Of a stretch of DNA of 35,733 bases, positions 9,501 through 16,562 are shown in pieces. The DNA comes from Sulfurovum sp. GTDB taxonomy: Bacteria; Campylobacterota; Campylobacteria; Campylobacterales; Sulfurovaceae. The position numbers and the translations under genes are program-made. The DNA lies in NCBI GenBank assembly GCA_015493425.1, contig WGDG01000264.1:1-35733 (forward strand), in the 5' to 3' direction. Every line of letters starts with the position of its first letter. The first letter of the stretch is position 1. The notes under the pieces are model-generated. The model worked only from the letters and a program-made list of their open reading frames with translations, was not told the DNA's origin and made no database searches.

Positions 9501-9610
9501 TCGACAGGAAGCTCATTATAGGTCTTGATTCCGAACCCGAGAATCGCAAGTGCCAGCAGTGAAACAAAGAAGCGTCTTGCGAGAGCAAAACTGATGATCT
9601 TATTCATCAT
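6536..9610 (-). CDS. Heavy-metal efflux RND pump, CusA/CzcA family
   Basis: A 1024-residue inner-membrane proton/metal antiporter that moves metal ions from periplasm or cytoplasm into the tripartite channel. It has the full RND plan: a first transmembrane helix at about residues 12-30, a large periplasmic loop, a central helix bundle, a second loop and a final bundle. The heavy-metal subfamily signature FEDGTDIYWARQQVSERL is near residue 100. The proton-relay helix 4 near residue 400 reads AIGMLVDSAVVVVEH. It keeps the relay Asp and a later Glu but has Ala where CzcA-type zinc pumps carry an extra Asp, which is closer to the CusA/HelA pattern. The metal (copper/silver or divalent) is therefore open. 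Last gene of the operon; its start overlaps the adaptor gene by 11 bp. Confidence 0.93.
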   Translation of the reverse strand: MMNKIISFALARRFFVSLLALAILGFGIKTYNELPVDAFPDISPTQVKIIMKSSGMTPAEVESRITTPIEMKMVGIPHETMMRSTTKYGLCDVTIDFEDGTDIYWARQQVSERLGEVKDELPADISGGLAPISTPLSDILMFTIESDALGLEAKRTLLDWVIAPKLRAISGVAEVNALGGKVKTYEVVPDLDRMRAMGVTLDDILLTLEKNNRNDGAGRVSQGVESILIRSVGRLKNIYDIKTLPVKKIDSRVVTIADVATVHFGHLTRSGFVSKNGEGEAVEGLVLGLKGINTELVLNAVKAELSRIEKMLPNGTKINIFYDRSDLVNLATDTVKKALYEAIILIMVILLLMLGNLASAVSVALILPFALLMSFIAMQYFGLTANLMSLGGLAIAIGMLVDSAVVVVEHITAELGNSKRKRQSKLHIIYEATVEMAPSIITGVLIIIIVFMPLLTLEGLEGKLFKPVALSIIFALFSSLILALTLIPVLSSFILKKRPDKESPIVRMIVKEYRPILNSAIKHAKVTIAAVLVLFGISLVFADKTGKTFMPTMDEGSIIIGVEMLPSISLRESLALNLKVQKKLLTHVPEIKEIIARTGSDELGLDPMGLNDTDTFLVLKPKEEWRIPSKEFVINEIRKVLDEFVGIEYSFTQPIEMRVSEMLTGVRGDLAIAIFGNDNKKLEEIAVKIKSLLEKIPGNVDVYKKANEGVEYFELEFDKKTMAYYGISQEALNSFLKSMLTGVDVGIIQEGMRRIPLTIKGKKDLRNSLDKIRNLYYPIAEGKAIPLSNFVKFVSSSGPVQIEHEHGYRKTIVQSNVEGRDLVSFVEEVQKRVVQDIKMPPGYYVEYGGEFKNQQRAASRLAIIVPLALFLIFILLFISFSSLRQAMIVLINVPLALIGGFIGLYFSGEYLSVPASVGFIALLGIAVLNGVVLVNYFNYLVKNGSDLREAVVEGSIKRLRPVLMTALIAALGLLPLLFATGPGSEIQRPLAIVVISGLISSTLLTLIVLPILYLHFSQKKDGKG

Positions 9611-10673
9611 TTCCGCCTAACAGGTTCTTCAGAATGGCAAGGGAGTTCACCGCAACCTCACCTTTTAGCAGAGCCGAAGGCTTGATATAGTAGAAGGTAT
9701 CATCTTCCGCCATCACCTCTACTGGAATAGCTCTAAATCCAAACTGCGTCCGCATAAAGACGATCTGTGTACCTCCCTCTTTGATCACGGCACTCTTTTT
9801 CAGTTTCAGTACATCTCCAAAAACGATCAGGTCAGCACTCAGTATCAAACCAGAAGCAAGCTGTACACTTTCCGGGACAGAAAAACGCACCCTTCTTGTC
9901 TGATTTTCACGGTTAATCACATCCGAAAGCTGCAAGACACGGGACTCGAACACTTTATCGGCTACCGAAAGCCGTACCCTTTCTCCTTCCTTCAATTTAA
10001 GTGTACGCAGTGCTTCGATATTGGCTTCGATCCAGAGTGATCCTTTTTGTTTGATCACAAAGAGCGCATCAGAGGGACTTGTACTCTTACCCGGTGTGGC
10101 ATTGAGCACAATGATACTTCCTGACACATCACTTTTCACCTTGAGAGTCCTTGCAATTTTCAAACTTTTGAAAAGAGCCTTAATACTTTCACGGTCCGCA
10201 CCGTAACTCTCTAACAGTGCTTTGGCAGCTGCAATCTTGATTTTGTCCGTTTCTAATTCGGCACGTGCAGCCTTACACTCTTTTTTTGGAATGATCCCCT
10301 CTTTACAAAGCATAATCTTTCGCTCTGTCAAATGTTTGTGATGACGGTACTCAATGGCATCTGCAATGGCTTTCTGCTGCACTACAATCCATTTGGTTCC
10401 TGTCACTTCCGCCAATATCTCGCCTTGCTTCACCTTTTGGTACTTTGCGACATAAAGTTTATGTACATTGGCCTCAAACGGCAAAGATATCGTATGCAGC
10501 AGTGTCGGAGGAGTTACTACTTCAACGATAATCCTCCCCAGAGGGTAACTATCGGCTCTTGCGGGTTCGGCTACCTTGATATCCCAGTTCTTCTCCTGTT
10601 TCGGCGTCAATTTCACTTCTTCAGCCTGGACAAAGCACATAAGGGTTGCAAGCAGTATCAATCGTTTTTTCAT
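9600..10673 (-). CDS. RND efflux periplasmic adaptor (membrane fusion protein), metal-efflux type
   Basis: A 357-residue periplasmic adaptor linking the RND pump to the outer-membrane channel. It begins with a cleavable signal peptide (MKKRLILLATLMCFVQA). A barrel-sandwich half-motif follows (HKLYVAKYQKVKQGEILAEV, about residues 71-90), then a helical hairpin (about 95-160), the second lipoyl half with SDVSGSIIVLNATPGKS (about 180-196), and beta-barrel and membrane-proximal domains to the end. Two Cys, in MLCKEGIIPKKEC, lie in the hairpin. There is no His/Met-rich metal-binding N-terminal extension. The gene overlaps the channel gene by 4 bp (ATGA) and the pump by 11 bp, so translation is coupled. 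Confidence 0.88.
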   Translation of the reverse strand: MKKRLILLATLMCFVQAEEVKLTPKQEKNWDIKVAEPARADSYPLGRIIVEVVTPPTLLHTISLPFEANVHKLYVAKYQKVKQGEILAEVTGTKWIVVQQKAIADAIEYRHHKHLTERKIMLCKEGIIPKKECKAARAELETDKIKIAAAKALLESYGADRESIKALFKSLKIARTLKVKSDVSGSIIVLNATPGKSTSPSDALFVIKQKGSLWIEANIEALRTLKLKEGERVRLSVADKVFESRVLQLSDVINRENQTRRVRFSVPESVQLASGLILSADLIVFGDVLKLKKSAVIKEGGTQIVFMRTQFGFRAIPVEVMAEDDTFYYIKPSALLKGEVAVNSLAILKNLLGGNDE

Positions 10674-11869
10674 TTTTTATCCTTTGTTTCACTGATCGTA
10701 TAAAATCTAAACAGTGTTGTATAGTAAGCTTCCTTTTCCGCATAGATCGCCTGTCGTATCTGATAAAGCTTTTGTCTGTTCATCAAATACTCCAAAACCG
10801 AGATCTCTCCAAGGGAAAAGCTCTTTTGTACCATAGGGAAAAGCTTTTGGGTATAATCATATTCATTCTTTCGCAAGGCATTGATCATTAGGGCATGACT
10901 CTGCAGCTGTGAACGCAGTTCCATAAGCGCACTCCGTTTCTGATGCATCTTCTGTTTGAACTCATACTGAAGTGCACTATTCTTATACATAGCAGCTGCA
11001 CGCTCCTCCTCAAAACGGCGATTGGTGAAATTCAGAGGAATAGAGACCCCTATAGCATATCTCTCCGTATCCAGTTCATTGATGTACTGTACATAAGTGT
11101 CAATAGAGTCAACTGACCTGGAGTAGCGTTTCAGCCTATCCTCGGTACTTTGTATGCGTTTTTCATACGCTTTTTTTGACAAGGAGAACGGCTCTTTGTA
11201 GTCTACCCTGCTTTGGACAGGATACATATCACGGCAGGAAAAAACGACACTCTCTTTGTTCGGAATGTTCCCGAGTATCATTAACCTCTGTCTGGAAATA
11301 CGCTGCTGCATCTTCAGTGCCTGAAGCTGTGCATAAAGTCTGTTCTTTTCAGTCTCCAGCTGAATAAGCTCCATTTTGGAGATCTCCTGATGCAGATAGG
11401 CTTTCTCTTTCTTTTTATAGAGCTTGACAAAATCCAGATAGCTTGCTCTGAAACTTCTGTACTTCTGTGCATCAAGACAGTGCTGATGATAGAGGTTTTT
11501 CATACCGTTCTCAAAATCGAGCAGTTCCATCTCTTTTTCCAGCATATAGGCATCATTGGAGAGCTGTGTAATACGCTGCTCCTGTGAAAGCACGCCAGGC
11601 ATCATCATCTTCTTTGAAAGACCTATGGTATACTCAGTACCGCTTTTACCAATGTACGGAACGGCATGTGCCCCTGCTGCTGTCAACGAGAAAGGGTCTC
11701 CTGCCGTATCTGCCCGGTTCTTTGCCGCAAGAGAGAGTCTTTCGTAATATTGTGCCTTTGTCAGTGCACCATCTTTTTTTATCGATGCCAATACTTTATC
11801 AAGTGTATACGTCGATGCATATGCCCCGTGCATTAGTAAAAGGGCATACATTATATATCTCAGTTTCAT
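10670..11869 (-). CDS. TolC-like outer-membrane efflux channel of the metal-efflux operon
   Basis: A 399-residue outer-membrane factor with a signal peptide (MKLRYIMYALLLMHGAYA). Long amphipathic helices rich in Gln, Glu, Lys and Leu alternate with two shorter beta segments, including YTIGLSKKMMMPG and YAIGVSIPLNFTNRR, the usual internal duplication of TolC/CusC proteins. No lipobox Cys is seen. It overlaps the upstream PepSY-like gene by 4 bp and the adaptor by 4 bp. As the third part of the pump it should conduct metal out of the periplasm. Confidence 0.82.
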   Translation of the reverse strand: MKLRYIMYALLLMHGAYASTYTLDKVLASIKKDGALTKAQYYERLSLAAKNRADTAGDPFSLTAAGAHAVPYIGKSGTEYTIGLSKKMMMPGVLSQEQRITQLSNDAYMLEKEMELLDFENGMKNLYHQHCLDAQKYRSFRASYLDFVKLYKKKEKAYLHQEISKMELIQLETEKNRLYAQLQALKMQQRISRQRLMILGNIPNKESVVFSCRDMYPVQSRVDYKEPFSLSKKAYEKRIQSTEDRLKRYSRSVDSIDTYVQYINELDTERYAIGVSIPLNFTNRRFEEERAAAMYKNSALQYEFKQKMHQKRSALMELRSQLQSHALMINALRKNEYDYTQKLFPMVQKSFSLGEISVLEYLMNRQKLYQIRQAIYAEKEAYYTTLFRFYTISETKDKK

Positions 11870-12222
11870 TGTTTTTTTCCTTTTTCATTGGCATTCCGGT
11901 CTGTTGTTTTGGAGATGACCGCCCCGTCCAGTGCATTAATCTCTATGGTGCAGTGTTCCGTAGCAATGCGGTAAAAGAGCAGCTGTCCTTTATGTTTCAG
12001 CTTTCTGGAACGAATCTTTCGTGCATGGCACACTTTCATTGCGATCCGTTCGGCCTCTTCCGGTTCTGTTTGGCACAGTCGCTGCAGCTTCTGTCGGTGA
12101 TGCAACTGCACGCTTGGTCTGTGATTGTAGATCGTGAGCGGTATGGAGCTCTCTACCTTCAACTGCTCGGCAGCTGCCATACCGGCTATAAAAAGTGGTA
12201 TAACCCATACTGTTATTTTCAT
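11866..12222 (-). CDS. Small periplasmic PepSY-like protein, first gene of the metal-efflux operon
   Basis: A 118-residue protein with a signal peptide (MKITVWVIPLFIAGMAAA). The mature part is basic and contains three Cys. Its C-terminal half (ARKIRSRKLKHKGQLLFYRI, then IEINALDGAVISK) follows the PepSY pattern, in which a conserved strand ends in an IEIDAxTGxI turn. It is the promoter-proximal gene of the operon and overlaps the channel gene by 4 bp, so it probably supports the pump as a periplasmic metal-binding or sensing partner. The PepSY call is from pattern only. Confidence 0.6.
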   Translation of the reverse strand: MKITVWVIPLFIAGMAAAEQLKVESSIPLTIYNHRPSVQLHHRQKLQRLCQTEPEEAERIAMKVCHARKIRSRKLKHKGQLLFYRIATEHCTIEINALDGAVISKTTDRNANEKGKKQ

Positions 12223-12412
12223 ATACCTGTTCCTTTTCTTACTATTCTGTTATGTTGATTGAGCCCTTAAAACTCGCTATTCTGAACTTTATTCGAAATC
12301 CATATTCGAAAATACCCATTAAAGGGTGAAGCTAAAACAAGTTTAAAATGATGGCACAAAACAGTCTGTTTTTTTATGATGCTTGAGTCAAGGGTAGTGT
12401 GAGGTAGTAGAA
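12223..12412. promoter_or_regulatory. Upstream region of the metal-efflux operon
   Basis: A 190-bp non-coding spacer that should hold the minus-strand operon promoter. It contains a direct repeat ATTCGAAA (two copies about 12 bp apart near 12291-12311) and a short inverted pair, CCCTTAA (near 12265) and TTAAAGGG (near 12320). Either could be an operator, but no promoter element is strong enough to fix the start site. Confidence 0.3.
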
Positions 12413-12715
12413 TTATACTATCGGGGGTTTGATGATGCTCTTTTTATAGGGTAGAATATACTCTGGTATGTAATACTCAATGGTTTGTTTCTTGGTATGA
12501 ATATCCATAGAGGGAAACTCTGTATAGACAAGTGCAACAAAATGAAACATATTATGTAGTTGATGGATATCCGTACTTGCTTCCGATACTGTATAACTCT
12601 CCAACGAGGAGATCACACCGGCCTTATTGTTGTGATCAATCATTGTGAGTACTGTATCGTGCACAATAACAAAAGAGAGCATAAATACAACGAGAAATAC
12701 TAGTTTGGATCGCAT
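12413..12715 (-). CDS. Hypothetical small membrane-anchored or secreted protein
   Basis: A 100-residue protein with one N-terminal hydrophobic segment (LVFLVVFMLSFVIVHDTVL), a His-containing middle (IHQLHNMFHFVALV) and a Pro/Lys-rich tail ending KPPIV. A good ribosome site, AAGGAG, lies about 5 bases before the ATG, which supports it as a real gene. I do not recognise the family. It sits between the metal-efflux operon and a cytochrome-like gene on the same strand, so a link to metal efflux is possible but unproven. Confidence 0.6.
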   Translation of the reverse strand: MRSKLVFLVVFMLSFVIVHDTVLTMIDHNNKAGVISSLESYTVSEASTDIHQLHNMFHFVALVYTEFPSMDIHTKKQTIEYYIPEYILPYKKSIIKPPIV

Positions 12716-12769
12716 TACACTCCTTTATTTTCTAATGAATGAGGAACTTTACACCAAAACCTCTTAATT

Positions 12770-13576
12770 CTAAATGAAAAAAATTATCGTTTGAATCACG
12801 GTTGTTTTTGCATATTGCCAAAAAGGGAGTAGATACTCCACCTGCTCGTCGCTCAGTATTGCAGTGGTATCGGCAATACATTTGAGATGCATTCGTGTTG
12901 CTTCAAGCTTCAGTGCAGCAATCTTTTTGAGCTGTTTCTCTATACTTTTGGGATCCTCTCTGTCGATCATCGCTTCAGAGACTTCATCGGTCAAGGGTTT
13001 TAACTTCTTTTTGATACACTTGACTGTCCGCAAAGTTTCTTTGCCTACCTTCATGAGGTTCTCTTTTTGTTTTTTACCGAGGTCAAGACCTCCTTTGTCC
13101 CAGTTTAGAACCAAAAGCTTTGTAAAGTGCGGCAGTGAATCACTGTTGATCAAAAAAGGCGAATTGCTCAGTGCATAAATTTTATCGTTTGCCTGCATCT
13201 CCTTAATCATCACAGTGAAAGAACCCTGCAGGTATCCTGCCAGCATATAGTTCGCTATCTCTTCAAGCTCTTTCTTGTTCACCTTTCCTTTTTGTGAAGG
13301 CATCATCCCGAATTTGGCTACCTTGTTTGATTCACATATCGATTTGGAAACATCGGGATTGAGCACATAGTCGACGATAAATGCCTCTTGCTCTTCAGAC
13401 TTTTCTTTTGCAAGTTTTACATGGAAAACCACTGCATCTATTGCCGGCGCAGTCAGGTTTTGCAGCTCGAAAAACTGCGGTGTTTTCAGCATATGACAGA
13501 AGGCACAATTATTCGTCAACAGCTGTGCATCATTTTCCTGTGCCAGGAGAATTGTAGTGAGGGCGGATGCTACCAC
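12770..13576 (-). CDS. Exported mono-haem cytochrome c-like protein with helical C-terminal extension
   Basis: A 268-residue protein read from GTG 13576. The frame is open upstream to a TAG, but no ATG/GTG/TTG lies there and no ribosome site is well spaced, so the N-terminus is uncertain and may have lost its original start. A short hydrophobic leader precedes the haem-binding C24-A-F-C27-H28. The likely sixth ligand is Met in FGMMPSQKG (about residues 89-97). The block from the CxxCH to this motif parallels the 18925-19350 protein (shared HVK, VDYVLxP, K-x-ELExI). A further 150 residues of Lys-rich helix with no recognised domain follow. A c-type haem electron-transfer or sensing role in the periplasm is inferred. 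Confidence 0.7.
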   Translation of the reverse strand: MVASALTTILLAQENDAQLLTNNCAFCHMLKTPQFFELQNLTAPAIDAVVFHVKLAKEKSEEQEAFIVDYVLNPDVSKSICESNKVAKFGMMPSQKGKVNKKELEEIANYMLAGYLQGSFTVMIKEMQANDKIYALSNSPFLINSDSLPHFTKLLVLNWDKGGLDLGKKQKENLMKVGKETLRTVKCIKKKLKPLTDEVSEAMIDREDPKSIEKQLKKIAALKLEATRMHLKCIADTTAILSDEQVEYLLPFWQYAKTTVIQTIIFFI

Positions 13577-13630
13577 GAGTATTTTTTTAGCCTTATTGTT
13601 CCTTGTATAACATTTACATTGTGTGTTTGC

Positions 13631-13681
13631 TATATCAACTGTATGTGAATTTTTTACCTGAATTCACATACAGTTGATATA
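13631..13681. repeat. Perfect 21-bp inverted repeat in divergent intergenic region
   Basis: Left arm 13631-13651 and right arm 13661-13681 are exact reverse complements around a 9-bp spacer. The spacer lies between the minus-strand cytochrome gene and the plus-strand two-component remnant. The arms are AT-rich and no T-run follows, so this does not look like an ordinary terminator. It could be a large operator, a cruciform or hairpin, or a recombination scar. Confidence 0.85.
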
Positions 13682-13791
13682 CAATGATTACACTATGCAG
13701 ATAACAAATTACTTATATTATTTTTTTATTTTTGGGGAATAGCTCCCGAAAACTGATAAAATAGTGAATCATAGATACAAAAGGCTTTGAA

Positions 13792-14258
13792 TTGCAAAGG
13801 AAAATATTGCTTCTCGAAGACGATCTGCAGCTGAACCATACCATCAGGCAGTTCCTTGAGCACCATGCGTATGCCGTACTCTCCGCCTACGATGCCCACC
13901 AGGCAAAAGATATACTCTATGAAACCGATATAGACCTGATGCTTCTGGATATCAAGGTGCCGCCATTCGCCTTCTAGACAACCTCATATCAAACGCCATC
14001 AAATACAACAGAACCGGCGGCAGTATGGAGATCAGTTTGACATCTCAGTATTTCCGCATCAAAGACAGCGGCGTCGGCATTGCCCAGAAAGAACTCGCTA
14101 CGATCCAAGAACGCTTCAAACGTGCCAACAGCATCGAGGGCGGATTCGGCATAGGGCTCGATATTGTCCATCAGGTAGTGAAGTCTTACGGTTTTGAGAT
14201 AACGATAGACTCAAAAACAGATCAGGGAACGGAGGTAAGTGTTACATGGCAAAAATAG
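13792..14258 (+). pseudogene. Two-component system remnant: response regulator N-terminus joined out of frame to histidine kinase C-terminus
   Basis: From TTG 13792 the frame encodes the start of an OmpR-type receiver domain: KILLLEDDLQLNHTIRQFLE, on to DLMLLDIKVP with the phosphoacceptor Asp. It runs into a stop at 13977. From about 13967, in another frame, the sequence encodes the ATP-binding end of a kinase: RLLDNLISNAIKYN (N box), DSGVGI (G1), ERFKRA (F box), GFGIGL (G2), ending at 14258. The rest of the regulator and the sensor, dimerisation and H-box parts of the kinase are missing. This is an internal deletion of about 1.3 kb if the lost pair matched the intact one at 15893-17549. The kinase end overlaps the start of the next cytochrome gene by 13 bp, so the ancestral order was regulator-kinase-cytochrome. 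Confidence 0.85.
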
Positions 14259-14614
14259 TATTCATTTTCTGCATGGCATTTTTTTCATTATGGGGAGAGA
14301 ATCATGTAGATGAACATTTACTGCAAAAAGCATGTTTATCCTGTCATGCACAACAGCAGATCCCTTCGGAGATAATCTACCGCCGCTACCTGCTGAAGTA
14401 CTCTTCCACGTCAGTCATCAGACAGAAGATCTACGCGTACTTAAAGGCACCCTCCACCCAGGCATCGATCATGCCCAAACCGTTCTTCAGGAAGTTCCCT
14501 CTCAAAGAACCGTCAGAACTCGATGACAAAACACTGCAGAAGTTGATCGATGCCTATGTCGATCTCTATGATGTCAGGATGAAGATATATGTTGTACCCG
14601 AGAAAACCGATTGA
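14246..14614 (+). CDS. Small exported mono-haem cytochrome c-like protein
   Basis: A 122-residue protein with an N-terminal hydrophobic export signal (IVFIFCMAFFSLWG) and one haem-attachment motif, C30-L-S-C33-H34. Met76 in ASIMPKPF is the likely distal ligand. The tail is helical and charged. The ATG overlaps the end of the kinase remnant by 13 bp, so this gene was probably co-transcribed with that pair and may have been a haem-bearing partner of the signalling system or of its target pathway. Confidence 0.75.
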   Translation: MAKIVFIFCMAFFSLWGENHVDEHLLQKACLSCHAQQQIPSEIIYRRYLLKYSSTSVIRQKIYAYLKAPSTQASIMPKPFFRKFPLKEPSELDDKTLQKLIDAYVDLYDVRMKIYVVPEKTD

Positions 14615-14621
14615 TGTCAAA

Positions 14622-14656
14622 GTAACAATCAACTAACAAAAACTTTATACTATAAT
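14622..14656 (+). promoter_or_regulatory. Promoter with 11-bp-spaced TAACA direct repeats (site A)
   Basis: TAACA at 14623-14627 and 14634-14638, start-to-start 11 bp, followed by TATACT at 14646-14651 and TATAAT at 14651-14656. The first -10 lies 12 bp after the start of the second repeat. The architecture matches sites B and C in this cluster and the direct-repeat boxes used by OmpR/PhoB-family activators. It drives the 14672 gene and probably the barrel-regulator-kinase genes behind it. Confidence 0.6.
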
Positions 14657-14671
14657 GGCAAAGGAGAATAT

Positions 14672-15106
14672 ATGAAGCAACTATTTATTTTAGTCTTATC
14701 GCTATTTGTAACTGTTTCTCTGTTAAGTGCCAATAAGAAAACATCTGACGAACAGACAGTAAAGCAACTTGTACAAAAAGTTAAACAAAGTCAAGGCGAC
14801 GAACGCCGAAAAGCGATGAATGCCCTCAAAGTCCAACTGCGTTCCATGAACCAAAATACACGCCGAAAAGTCATGATGGATCTTCAAAAAGGTTTTTCCG
14901 GTGAGCGACACGGTATGCAACGAGGCATGCAGAAGCATACAAGTCATGAAGGTCTTTCTTCAGGCCCTGTACAAAACATGCCCTCTTCCGGAAGAATGCA
15001 GACACATTCTTCACCACAATCACCCCTTCAATCCGCCCCCTCAATGCCTCATAAAAGTCCACAAATGCCTTCTCAGCATTTCAGGCAACCAGGAGGCCAT
15101 AGATAA
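14672..15106 (+). CDS. Secreted low-complexity protein rich in Met, His, Gln, Ser and Pro
   Basis: A 144-residue protein with a signal peptide (MKQLFILVLSLFVTVSLLSA) and a ribosome site AAGGAG at 14661-14666. Residues 25-75 are basic and helical (KQLVQKVKQS, RRKAMNALKVQLRSM, RRKVMMDLQKGF). The last 70 residues are disordered and rich in Met, His, Ser, Pro and Gln, such as QMPSQHFRQPGGHR. A Met/His-rich tail could bind copper or other soft metals, or act as a CpxP/Spy-like periplasmic chaperone, but neither is established. Its stop overlaps the next start (TAATG), so it belongs to an operon with the barrel, regulator and kinase. Confidence 0.7.
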   Translation: MKQLFILVLSLFVTVSLLSANKKTSDEQTVKQLVQKVKQSQGDERRKAMNALKVQLRSMNQNTRRKVMMDLQKGFSGERHGMQRGMQKHTSHEGLSSGPVQNMPSSGRMQTHSSPQSPLQSAPSMPHKSPQMPSQHFRQPGGHR

Positions 15107-15900
15107 TGCTTCCTCGTCTCGTCGGCTTTTTTTTCATAGCGAGTGTATTGCTGTTCGGATACACTGACAGTGATATTGACGGTGTAGACGACAGCATAGA
15201 CCTTTGCCCCGGCACACCTTTTGATGAACTGGTTGACAAATACGGCTGCTCCCAAAACAAACTCTTTCCCGGAAAACTCATTGTACAGATCGGAAGTGAT
15301 ACCAGTTTCAACCAGATAGACGACACTGTCAGCAATCTGAATATCTATGCCAACTATATGATTAAAGAGTGGAATTTTTCCATTGCCAACAGTAACTACT
15401 ATGTAACCAACCTTTCCAACGATGTTGCAGAGAACAATCTTTACCTGACCGCAGGCTATACATTCGTCAAAGACAATATACGCACGCGATTCTCTGTGGG
15501 TACCAAATTTGATCTCAGTGACCGGGAAAGCAGGGAACAGGAGAGAGATAACGACTATTACGCTTCCGTGAATGTCGAATACTTCTTCCAAAAGAAACAC
15601 AATCTCTTTTTCTACTACAGCTATACCGCCAGTGGAGACAGCGATGTCATCGATTATGAGAATTTCCACTCTGTTTCTGCAGGGTACGGCTACAGCGTCA
15701 CCGACAAGTGGTACACGGCACTCTCATACAATTATGCGCAGAACTACTACCCAGATACCGATGATTACCGGGCTGTTTCATGGTACAATTCCTACCGGTT
15801 CAACCAATCTGTCTATGCCACGCTGAACTATAGCCATACATTTGATGACATTTCCTACAGCCATATCGTTACCTTTACCATAGGAGCTTACTTTGATTAA
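15106..15900 (+). CDS. Outer-membrane beta-barrel protein with thrombospondin type 3-like calcium repeat
   Basis: A 264-residue protein with an export signal (about residues 1-19). One calcium-binding repeat of the thrombospondin type 3 kind follows (DSDIDGVDDSIDLCPGTP, residues 21-38). After it come alternating aromatic/polar strands typical of a small barrel of 8-12 strands (for example LYLTAGYTFVKDN, HNLFFYYSYTASG, YATLNYSHTFDD), ending in aromatic F-D. It overlaps the upstream gene by 1 bp and the response regulator by 8 bp, so it is co-expressed with the signalling pair. Its substrate is unknown. Confidence 0.75.
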   Translation: MLPRLVGFFFIASVLLFGYTDSDIDGVDDSIDLCPGTPFDELVDKYGCSQNKLFPGKLIVQIGSDTSFNQIDDTVSNLNIYANYMIKEWNFSIANSNYYVTNLSNDVAENNLYLTAGYTFVKDNIRTRFSVGTKFDLSDRESREQERDNDYYASVNVEYFFQKKHNLFFYYSYTASGDSDVIDYENFHSVSAGYGYSVTDKWYTALSYNYAQNYYPDTDDYRAVSWYNSYRFNQSVYATLNYSHTFDDISYSHIVTFTIGAYFD

Positions 15901-16522
15901 ACTTCTTTTGCTTGAAGATGACCCCAATCTTGCCAAAACACTCAAGAAGTATCTCGAGCGCAACGGCTACAGTGTAACATGGGCAAAAAACGGAGAGGAG
16001 GCGATGGAGCTTACCTACGCCAACAGCTACGACCTATATCTTTTCGACATCAATGTCCCGCTCATTAACGGTATCGATCTGCTGAGTGACCTGCGCGATG
16101 CCGAAGATACGACACCGACCATCATCATCTCGGCACTGGTCGATGTGGAAAGCGTGACCAAAGGCTTCATTGCAGGTGCCGATGACTACCTGAAAAAGCC
16201 TTTTGATCCCGACGAACTTCTGGTGCGCATTCAGGCAAAGACATCCGGCTTGAAAAAAACCCTGAAGTTCAAAAACTTTGAAATAGACCTCCGGGATGAC
16301 AGTGTCTATAAAGATGGAGAGGAACTTTACCTGGGACAGGTACAAAAAAACATACTGCTGGCACTCATCAAAAACCACCCCAATCCTGTGACCAAAGAAG
16401 AGCTGCTTCTGCTTCATGAGAACCCGAGCGATGTCGCCCTGCGTGTGAATATCACAAAACTGAAAAAAAGTCTTAACGTATCCATAGAAAACGTTAGAGG
16501 AGTCGGCTATAAAATTATCTGA
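15893..16522 (+). CDS. OmpR/PhoB-family response regulator
   Basis: A 209-residue DNA-binding regulator. The receiver domain (residues 1-110) has the acidic pair D9-D10, phosphoacceptor D52 in LFDINVP, S80 in IIISA and K102 before Pro in YLKKPFD. A winged-helix domain (about 125-209) follows, ending in the usual turn NVRGVGYKI. The recognition helix region is NPSDVALRVNITKLKKSL. The start overlaps the barrel gene by 8 bp, and the cognate kinase follows directly. It is the best candidate to bind the TAACA direct repeats at 14623, 17536 and 19363. Confidence 0.92.
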   Translation: MIKLLLLEDDPNLAKTLKKYLERNGYSVTWAKNGEEAMELTYANSYDLYLFDINVPLINGIDLLSDLRDAEDTTPTIIISALVDVESVTKGFIAGADDYLKKPFDPDELLVRIQAKTSGLKKTLKFKNFEIDLRDDSVYKDGEELYLGQVQKNILLALIKNHPNPVTKEELLLLHENPSDVALRVNITKLKKSLNVSIENVRGVGYKII

Positions 16523-16562
16523 AAAAGAGTCGCTGATCAAGAGTTTTCTCCTCTTTTTTCTG

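Noticed and set aside
11584-12258. 224-codon plus-strand frame opposite the channel and PepSY-like genes
   Set aside because: Antisense to overlapping, signal-peptide-bearing genes of an operon; no supported start.
13685-13791. TAACA-box promoter in front of the two-component remnant
   Set aside because: A single GATAACA occurs near 13701, but the second repeat 11 bp on does not match and no properly spaced -10 follows.
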